Positions 15,175 through 20,851 of a stretch of 20,851 nucleotides of DNA are shown in pieces (position 1 is the stretch's first letter; every line of letters begins with the position of its first letter). Below the pieces are notes generated by a model. The model ran no database searches and was not told the origin of the DNA. It saw nothing but the letters and a program-made list of their open reading frames with translations. This DNA comes from JBFGJY01 sp041576975. Lineage in GTDB: Bacteria; Pseudomonadota; Gammaproteobacteria; UBA4575. A program made the position numbers and the translations under genes. The stretch is taken from assembly GCA_041576975.1 (NCBI GenBank), contig JBFGJY010000045.1:1-20851 (forward strand), read 5' to 3'.

Positions 15175-17582
15175 TGATAGAAAATACACCACCAAAAGAA
15201 TTAAAAGATTTTCAGGATTTCGTGGTGAATCAGAAGGCTGTCATGCACTTATTAATCCACGAGCTTGCCTCACTTGAAAGAAAGTTTTTGCTTCGAAGCG
15301 ATGTTTTAGAGGCTCTTGATAAATCATGTTTAGTAGATAATTCTGGACAGCTCCTAAATAGTCCCTTTGCTAAAGCAATTCGAAGCTGCCAAGAAGTTGC
15401 CATGAATGGGACTTGGATATGTTTTTCTTTACGATATCGAATCGGGCGTTGGGGTTATATACGGATTCAATGCGACACATTAGACACTGAATTGATTTCT
15501 GCTAAAGAGTTTTTAGCCTTTAAAGAACACCTTGTTACTGGGAAATATCAAGACTGGGTATTAGAAGTCGATATGGAGCCGTTTACAAGAGAATTCTACC
15601 GCCTAAGAGAATCTGAATCCATTGGTAATGGGCTTGAGTTTTTAAATAGAAGGCTATCAACAAAACTTTTTCAGGAATTAGAAAATGGTGAACAACGTCT
15701 GTTGAAATTTTTAAAAGTTCATCGATACCGTGATCAACAGCTGATGCTGAATTCGACAATAGAAAATATTCGTGATTTACGGAATGCATTACGACAAGCG
15801 ACAGCAATTCTACACCAATCTCCAGCTGATTTAAGTTGGGGTGATATTCACAAAATGTTGTATGGACTTGGTTTTGAACCAGGTTGGGGAGATAACAATA
15901 AACGCATTAGTGAAAGCATGCGATTATTGTTAGATATTTTGGAAGGACCATCACCTTCCAATTTGGAAGAATTCTTAGCGCGAATTCCAATGATTTTTAC
16001 CATTGCCGTAATTTCACCACATGGTTATTTTGGACAATCCGATGTCTTGGGCCGCCCTGATACAGGAGGGCAGGTGGTTTATATTCTAGACCAGGTTCGG
16101 GCATTGGAAGATGAAATGCGGGAACGGTTACGCCAACAAGGGCTCAAAATTGAGCCGCAAATTATCATTGTGACTCGTTTAATACCCGAATCAGAAGGGA
16201 CAAATTGCAATCAGCGTATGGAGCTTGTAGCTGGTACAGAGAACACGCATATACTCCGTGTGCCATTTACAAAAGAGGATGGTGAAGTCATCCAAAACTG
16301 GATATCAAGATTTGAAATTTGGCCCTATTTAGAACGCTATGCAATCAATGCAGAACGTGAATTATTAGCAGAGCTTGGTGGGCGACCTGATTTGATAATT
16401 GGCAATTACTCGGATGGCTCTTTGGTTGCTTCCTTGTTGTCCCAACGCTTAGGAGTTACACAATGCAATATTGCACATGCACTTGAGAAAACGAAGTATC
16501 TTTTCTCAGATCTCTACTGGCAGGGGATGGAGAGCCAATACCATTTTTCCTGTCAATTTACCGCTGATTTAATCGCGATGAATTCAGCGGATTTTATAAT
16601 AACCAGCACCTATCATGAAATTGCAGGGACTAACAGCACTGTAGGCCAATATGAAAGCTATGCGAAATTTTCACTACCGGGGTTATATCGAGTTGTGCAA
16701 GGAATAGATGTTTTTGATCCAAAATTCAACATTGTGTCTCCTGGCGCAAACTCCGAAGTCTATTTTCCATATTATGAATCTGAAAAAAGATTAAAGCATC
16801 TAGACCCTCAAATAAAAGAGTTGGTATATGGAAGTAAACAGTCAGATACGCGTGGGCAATTAGGAGATACAGATAAAAGTCTAATATTTACGATGGCAAG
16901 AATGGACAAAATCAAAAATATCGCTGGTTTAGTTGAATGGTATGGACAGTGTTCTGAACTCCAAGAGGTTGCAAATCTACTTATTGTTTCGGGGCACACT
17001 GACCCGAATAAGTCTTTAGAAATAGAAGAACGTGATCAAATTTATTATATGCATCAACTATTGGATAAATATGAGTTAGATGACAAAGTGAGATGGGCAG
17101 GTAAACAATTAGATAAACAGTTGACAGGCGAACTATATCGATTCGTTGCCGATCAGCGTGGAGTATTCATACAACCTGCATTATTTGAAGCTTTTGGATT
17201 AACTGTCATTGAAGCAATGAGCTCTGGTCTTCCAACCTTCGCAACTTGTTATGGCGGACCTATGGAAATTATTGAAGAGGGAATAAGTGGTTTTCACATT
17301 AACCCAAACCAAGGTAGTCAAGCAGCAGAAAAAATTTATAAAAATATAAAGCGATTTAAAAATTATCCAGATGACTGGTTAGAAGTATCTGGCCAAAGTA
17401 TAAAACGAGTAGAAGAACGTTACACATGGAAACTTTACGCTAAACGCATGATGACACTTGCACGAATTTATGGTTTTTGGAAATTCGTTACAGATCTTGA
17501 AAGAACTGAAACACAGAGATATATACAAATGTTTTATGGATTACAGTTCAAATCCATTGCTGCAGAAATATTACAAGACTAA
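15174..17582 (+). CDS. sus: Sucrose synthase
   Basis: This 802-residue enzyme catalyses the reversible reaction NDP-glucose + fructose = sucrose + NDP; bacterial forms often prefer ADP. The N-terminal regulatory region (about 1-270) is followed by a GT4 catalytic part. SPHGYFGQSDVLGRPDTGGQ (glycine-rich donor region, 293-300) leads to FTMARMDKIKN with Arg576 and Lys581 (the plant Arg580/Lys585 pair) and FEAFGLTVIEAMSSGLP with the E-x7-E residues Glu672 and Glu680. Length and motif order match bacterial and plant sucrose synthases, with no truncation. It is the last gene of the operon. No clear terminator follows before repeat B. With the upstream genes it forms a sucrose synthesis and recovery cycle. 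Confidence 0.95.
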   Translation: MIENTPPKELKDFQDFVVNQKAVMHLLIHELASLERKFLLRSDVLEALDKSCLVDNSGQLLNSPFAKAIRSCQEVAMNGTWICFSLRYRIGRWGYIRIQCDTLDTELISAKEFLAFKEHLVTGKYQDWVLEVDMEPFTREFYRLRESESIGNGLEFLNRRLSTKLFQELENGEQRLLKFLKVHRYRDQQLMLNSTIENIRDLRNALRQATAILHQSPADLSWGDIHKMLYGLGFEPGWGDNNKRISESMRLLLDILEGPSPSNLEEFLARIPMIFTIAVISPHGYFGQSDVLGRPDTGGQVVYILDQVRALEDEMRERLRQQGLKIEPQIIIVTRLIPESEGTNCNQRMELVAGTENTHILRVPFTKEDGEVIQNWISRFEIWPYLERYAINAERELLAELGGRPDLIIGNYSDGSLVASLLSQRLGVTQCNIAHALEKTKYLFSDLYWQGMESQYHFSCQFTADLIAMNSADFIITSTYHEIAGTNSTVGQYESYAKFSLPGLYRVVQGIDVFDPKFNIVSPGANSEVYFPYYESEKRLKHLDPQIKELVYGSKQSDTRGQLGDTDKSLIFTMARMDKIKNIAGLVEWYGQCSELQEVANLLIVSGHTDPNKSLEIEERDQIYYMHQLLDKYELDDKVRWAGKQLDKQLTGELYRFVADQRGVFIQPALFEAFGLTVIEAMSSGLPTFATCYGGPMEIIEEGISGFHINPNQGSQAAEKIYKNIKRFKNYPDDWLEVSGQSIKRVEERYTWKLYAKRMMTLARIYGFWKFVTDLERTETQRYIQMFYGLQFKSIAAEILQD

Positions 17583-17690
17583 AACACGTATTTTGTCATA
17601 CTTAGCACCTAGATTAAGATAGAAAACTTTCAAACTTAAAGTAAAGACAATAATTTGGCGATTAATAGCTTCTGTGAATTTATACAAACT

Positions 17691-17715
17691 TGGTGCCGAG
17701 GAGAGGACTTGAACC
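17691..17715 (-). other. tRNA-Leu-like 3' end fragment (candidate att core)
   Basis: Read on the minus strand, this 25-bp stretch has the form of a tRNA 3' end: GG, the T-loop TTCAAGT, the T-stem half CCTCT, the acceptor half CCTCGGC, discriminator A and CCA. The acceptor half would pair with GCCGAGG, the usual 5' end of many bacterial tRNA-Leu. The expected T-stem 5' half (AGAGG) and the rest of the tRNA are absent. The end at exactly CCA is what an integrase attachment core in a tRNA gene leaves. The equivalent in repeat A ends in CCC. Confidence 0.6.
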
Positions 17716-17950
17716 AGGTCACGCCATAAATAATTCATAAAAATTTATAACTTATGCGCGACTTATTACTTACGAGTTAAATTATTCGAAAATGTATTTT
17801 GGAGATAGGTCTTGTCTTGGTATAACAACTGACCGTCTCTGAATTTGAGTCGCTCCGCGACTATTAAATTTGCCTATTCAGCAATAGGCACAGCTGGTGC
17901 CGAGGAGGCGGTTTTACCCTTATATAAACACCTAAAAGCTAGGTTTTATG
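17692..17950. repeat. 259-bp direct repeat, copy B (right of sucrose operon)
   Basis: Gap-free partner of the block at 10447-10705 in the same orientation; repeat starts are 7,245 bp apart. It has the tRNA-like GGTGCCGAG at both 17692 and 17896, 204 bp apart as in copy A. The hairpins AGTCGC/GCGACT (17848-17862) and TGCCTATT/AATAGGCA (17871-17890) are preserved. No transposase or integrase frame lies inside it. Confidence 0.9.
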
Positions 17951-17969
17951 GGAATGTGAGAATTAATAT

Positions 17970-17984
17970 CGAATGACCGCTAAT
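17970..17984. repeat. Half-copy of the short palindromic repeat
   Basis: GAATGACCGCTAATG is the complementary arm of the palindromic family seen at 9015-9042 and 10419-10443. It lies 20 bp beyond direct repeat B. Confidence 0.4.
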
Positions 17985-18161
17985 GACTCAAAGAGTCGTC
18001 CTGTATAGAATGAAATCTCTATATTCTAATCAATAACAGTTCTTCAACTTCTCCTTCATTTACAAAATTCATTATTACATTCATTAAAATCAATTAGATA
18101 AATGAATACCAATGTTATATTTATATTTATAACAACTTAAATAAACGAAGGAGACAGCCCC

Positions 18162-20315
18162 GTGATTGAAGTTAGTAAATGCCCGGTAATGCACGGAGGT
18201 GCTACTGAGAGCAGCATGTCAAATATTGATTGGTGGCCCAAAGCCCTTAATCTTGACATTCTGCATCAACACGATACCAAGACCAACCCCATGGGAAAGG
18301 AATTCAACTATCAAGAAGAGGTCAAAAAACTCGATTTCGATGCGTTAAAGAAAGATCTACATGCACTGATGACCGACAGCCAGGTATGGTGGCCTGCGGA
18401 CTGGGGTCATTATGGTGGCCTCATGATTCGCATGGCCTGGCACGCTGCAGGAACTTATCGTCTTGCTGACGGCCGCGGTGGTGGTGGAACTGGCAACCAG
18501 CGGTTTGCGCCCATCAATTCCTGGCCGGACAATGCCAATCTCGACAAGGCCCGCCGGCTTCTGTGGCCGATCAAAAAGAAGTACGGCAATAAGCTCAGCT
18601 GGGCAGATTTGATCATTCTTGCTGGCAACATAGCCTATGAGTCCATGGGTCTGAAGACGTTCGGTTTCGGCTTCGGCCGTGCAGATATCTGGCACCCAGA
18701 AAAGGATATCTACTGGGGCGCGGAGAAGGAATGGCTCGGCAAGGACCGTTATGCGGACGCGAACGACGAGGCTTCGCTTGAAAACCCACTCGCTGCAGTG
18801 CAAATGGGTTTGATTTACGTCAATCCGGAAGGCGTCGACGGCAAGCCGGATCCAATGAAGACGGCAGAGGCCGTCCGCGAAACCTTCGCCCGCATGGCGA
18901 TGAACGACGAAGAAACCGCTGCACTGACGGCAGGCGGCCACACTGTCGGCAAGACTCACGGCAATGGCGATGCGAGCAAGCTTGGCCCGGATCCAGAAGC
19001 GGCCGATGTCGAAGAGCAGGGGCTCGGCTGGCGCAATCCGAGCGGCAAGGGCATGGGCCGCGATACGATCACCAGCGGTATCGAAGGCGCCTGGACGACC
19101 CATCCGACCAAGTTCGACATGGGCTATTTCGACATGCTGCTCGATCACGAGTGGGAGATCCAGACGAGCCCCGCCGGCGCCCGGCAGTGGCAGCCGGTCG
19201 AAATCGCCGAAGAGGATATGCCGGTCGATGTCGAAGACCCCTCGATACGCTGCATGCCGATCATGACCGACGCCGACATGGCAATGAAGATGGATCCGGT
19301 CTATCGCCAGTTCATGGAGAAGTTCCGCGCGAATCCTGACTATTTCAAGGACACGTTCGCGCGGGCCTGGTTCAAGCTCACGCACCGCGATATGGGACCG
19401 AAGGCGCGCTACATCGGCCCGGATGTCCCGCAGGAAGACCTGATCTGGCAGGATCCGGTTCCCGCCGGACGCACAGACTATGACGTCGATGCCGTAAAGA
19501 CGAAGATTGCGGCCAGCGGCCTTTCGATCGGCGATATGGTCGCCACCGCATGGGACAGCGCCCGCACCTATCGTGGGTCGGATATGCGAGGTGGCGCCGA
19601 CGGCGCGCGCATCCGTATCGCCCCCCAGAAAGACTGGGAAGGCAACGAGCCGAAGCGTCTCGCCGAGGTCTTGGCCGTGCTCGAACCCATCGCGGCCGAG
19701 ACCGGTGCCAGCATCGCCGACGTCATCGTCCTCGCCGGCAATGTCGGCATCGAGCAGGCGGCCAAAGCCGCGGGCTTCGAGGTCAGCGTGCCCTTCGAAC
19801 CGGGGCGCGGGGATGCCACCGACGAGATGACCGATGCTGACTCCTTCGTGCCGCTGGAACCCCTCGCCGACGGTTATCGCAACTGGCTCAAGAAGGAGTA
19901 TGTCGTGAGCGCCGAAGAGCTCATGCTCGATCGCACGCAGCTCATGGGGCTAACCGTTCCCGAGATGACCGTGCTGGTCGGTGGCATGCGCGTTCTCGGC
20001 ACCAATCATGGCGGCACCAAACACGGTGTGTTCACCGACCGCGAAGGTGCCCTCACGAACGACTTCTTCGTGAACCTTACGGACATGAACAATGCGTGGA
20101 AGCCAAACGGCGGCAACACATACGAAATCCGTGACCGCAAAACGGACGAAGTCAAGTGGACGGCGACCCGCATTGATCTCGTCTTCGGATCCAATTCGAT
20201 CCTTCGGGCGTATTCCGAAGTCTATGCCCAGGACGACAACAAAGAGAAGTTCGTGCACGACTTTGTGGCGGCCTGGAACAAGGTAATGAACGCGGATCGA
20301 TTCGACTCTGCCTGA
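18162..20315 (+). CDS. katG: Catalase-peroxidase KatG
   Basis: This 717-residue bifunctional haem catalase-peroxidase disproportionates H2O2 and oxidises small donors. The GTG start at 18162 is supported by AAGGAG 8 nt upstream. The distal site is IRMAWHAAGTYR (Arg90, Trp93, His94). The Met-Tyr-Trp adduct is Met245, Tyr219 and Trp93. The proximal haem ligand is His260 in AGGHTVGKTHG; His260-Met245 and His260-Tyr219 spacings equal those in M. tuberculosis KatG (270-255, 270-229). The duplicated C-terminal domain (about 420-717) is complete, with SARTYRGSDMRGGA and KHGVFTDREGALTNDFF. Oddity: the first ~200 bp use AT-rich codons like the neighbouring genes, while from about 18.4 kb on nearly all third positions are G or C and the protein resembles alphaproteobacterial KatG. 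This indicates recombination or a chimeric assembly. Confidence 0.95.
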   Translation: MIEVSKCPVMHGGATESSMSNIDWWPKALNLDILHQHDTKTNPMGKEFNYQEEVKKLDFDALKKDLHALMTDSQVWWPADWGHYGGLMIRMAWHAAGTYRLADGRGGGGTGNQRFAPINSWPDNANLDKARRLLWPIKKKYGNKLSWADLIILAGNIAYESMGLKTFGFGFGRADIWHPEKDIYWGAEKEWLGKDRYADANDEASLENPLAAVQMGLIYVNPEGVDGKPDPMKTAEAVRETFARMAMNDEETAALTAGGHTVGKTHGNGDASKLGPDPEAADVEEQGLGWRNPSGKGMGRDTITSGIEGAWTTHPTKFDMGYFDMLLDHEWEIQTSPAGARQWQPVEIAEEDMPVDVEDPSIRCMPIMTDADMAMKMDPVYRQFMEKFRANPDYFKDTFARAWFKLTHRDMGPKARYIGPDVPQEDLIWQDPVPAGRTDYDVDAVKTKIAASGLSIGDMVATAWDSARTYRGSDMRGGADGARIRIAPQKDWEGNEPKRLAEVLAVLEPIAAETGASIADVIVLAGNVGIEQAAKAAGFEVSVPFEPGRGDATDEMTDADSFVPLEPLADGYRNWLKKEYVVSAEELMLDRTQLMGLTVPEMTVLVGGMRVLGTNHGGTKHGVFTDREGALTNDFFVNLTDMNNAWKPNGGNTYEIRDRKTDEVKWTATRIDLVFGSNSILRAYSEVYAQDDNKEKFVHDFVAAWNKVMNADRFDSA

Positions 20316-20725
20316 TTTCAAGGAGACGGTCACTGAGCGGATTTCTCAGGGACCTTCTCCACCGGTTTGGAAGCGATGCTTTCTGTAAGCACTTTGGGCG
20401 GGCCAATTGGTCCGCCCTCTGCTTTCAATATCAAGGATCGATTGTCCGGGGTTTTGCTTCAGACGACTCAATCATGCGGGAACTTGATCTGGTTGCCCAA
20501 CCTAGGAAGAGATCGTTCTGCACCGCAGAGTCAGCTTTCTGATCAGTGACCCGTCGTTTGGAAAGTTGTCCGTGAAGAACCCGGAAGGGTATGATATTTC
20601 TGGCTGATCGGCGTTGAGGAAGTAGTCGGTTTTGCAGGAAAGCCGGGTGATGAGCGTGGTTTTCTTGCGATTTGGGATTCACGACTCCTGGCGCGGCATG
20701 ATTCCCTGAAGGCCGTTTTTCGGTT
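20316..20725. other. GC-rich region after katG, no gene called
   Basis: No credible gene. The composition is GC-rich, unlike the first 18 kb. It contains the katG terminator hairpin. Its right part, near the transposase remnant, may be non-coding IS end or degraded IS sequence. A long minus-strand frame (20431-20835) has no recognisable family and runs through the transposase remnant in another frame, so it is not called. Confidence 0.45.
20396..20418 (+). terminator. Hairpin terminator after katG
   Basis: Nine-base arms GGGCGGGCC and GGTCCGCCC, with one G-T pair, enclose loop AATT. They are preceded by CACTTT and followed by TCTGCTTTC. The stem is strong and the T-tract poor. It sits 80 bp after the katG stop. 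Confidence 0.6.
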
Positions 20726-20851
20726 TCAGGGGATGAGCGATGAGCAAGCCGCGCGACACTCGAAGGGCAGCCGGTGGCAGAAGCTCTCCTCGCTGCAGAA
20801 GTACTGGTAATAGGGGTTCTCCAGCCAGCGTGCACATAGAGCCTCGTCCGC
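20726..20851 (-). pseudogene. IS5-type transposase fragment, running off the window
   Basis: On the minus strand from the window edge, the frame reads ADEALCARWLENPYYQYF, then CSEESFCHRLPFE. This matches the N-terminal region of IS5-family transposases (typical pattern R-W-x-E-N-P-Y-x-Q-x-F-C-G-E then F-x-H-x-L-P-F-D-R-S-S). Similarity stops at LPFE (about 20759), where R-S-S-L-T-R-W-R would be expected. Instead the frame runs through unrelated residues to a stop at 20726-20728. The fragment therefore looks truncated or frameshifted. It shows that the right end contains mobile-element debris. Confidence 0.6.

Larger units (their letters stand above)
17583..18161. other. Intergenic region with repeat B between the sucrose operon and katG
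   Basis: About 580 bp without a gene. It contains the 259-bp direct repeat B (17692-17950), a half-copy of the short palindromic repeat (17970-17984), a small hairpin GACTC-AAA-GAGTC (17985-17997) without a T-run, and an AT-rich stretch that must hold the katG promoter. No clear OxyR or Fur site is recognised. Confidence 0.55.

Noticed and set aside
17691..17950. A functional tRNA-Leu gene in the repeat
   Set aside because: Only the T-loop-to-CCA end is present; the acceptor 5' half, D-arm and anticodon arm are missing, and the T-stem 5' half does not pair.
18004..18023. Possible OxyR site (ATAG ... CTAT) upstream of katG
   Set aside because: The two tetramers are 10 nt apart instead of 7 and no second pair follows, so it does not fit the OxyR motif.
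18357..19385. Long minus-strand open frame of 342 codons inside katG
   Set aside because: It is the antisense shadow of the GC-rich, high-GC3 katG coding sequence; its protein is rich in R, H and A with no recognisable domain, while katG is fully supported.
20431..20835. 134-codon minus-strand frame at the right end
   Set aside because: It overlaps the transposase remnant in a different frame, is rich in R, S and P, and shows no family motif; it fits a shadow in GC-rich DNA.
1..20851. CRISPR array, toxin-antitoxin pair, restriction or other defence locus
   Set aside because: No regularly spaced short repeats and no defence-type protein motifs were found. The repeats present are two long direct copies and a few palindromes.

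Overview
The window looks like part of an AT-rich proteobacterial genome, probably a beta- or gammaproteobacterium that is aerobic to microaerobic. The basis is an FNR-type oxygen sensor, a cbb3 terminal oxidase, an AlkB-family hydroxylase and a sucrose-synthesis cluster of the kind known from methylotrophs and ammonia oxidisers. I cannot name the genus. From about 18.4 kb to the end the sequence is visibly GC-rich, with alphaproteobacterial-style codon use. The window is therefore a compositional mosaic: either a real recombination or a chimeric assembly.

Layout. (1) 1-568 has no gene. (2) 569-4593: an FNR/ANR-like regulator on the minus strand diverges from a tight plus-strand operon of two paralogous GST-fold proteins, an AlkB/XylM-family membrane di-iron hydroxylase and a 67-residue two-helix membrane protein. 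(3) 4990-8689: a Yip1-family membrane protein followed by ccoN, ccoO, ccoQ and ccoP with overlaps or gaps of a few bases. Together these give a complete cbb3 cytochrome oxidase, which ends at a hairpin terminator. (4) 9015-10443: short palindromic repeats, a truncated inorganic pyrophosphatase pseudogene and a LOG-family nucleotide phosphoribohydrolase gene. (5) 10447-17950: two 259-bp direct repeats, about 95% identical without gaps, bracket a sucrose operon (sucrose-phosphate synthase, sucrose-phosphate phosphatase, fructokinase, sucrose synthase). Each repeat begins with what reads as the 3' end of a tRNA-Leu on the minus strand, which makes them att-like. (6) 18162-20315: katG, whose first ~200 bp match the AT-rich neighbourhood and whose remainder is GC-rich. 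It is followed by a terminator-like hairpin and an IS5-type transposase fragment running off the window.

How the genes work together. SPS makes sucrose-6-phosphate and SPP dephosphorylates it. SuSy interconverts sucrose with NDP-glucose and fructose, and fructokinase returns the fructose to the hexose-phosphate pool. This is a closed compatible-solute and carbon-storage cycle. The cbb3 oxidase and FNR regulator fit life at low oxygen. The GST/GST/AlkB/small-protein operon is the least explained part: it has no rubredoxin or reductase beside it, and the hydroxylase has Gln in place of one expected metal-ligand His. Its substrate is unknown. It and the repeat-bracketed sucrose island are the best candidates for something not yet described.
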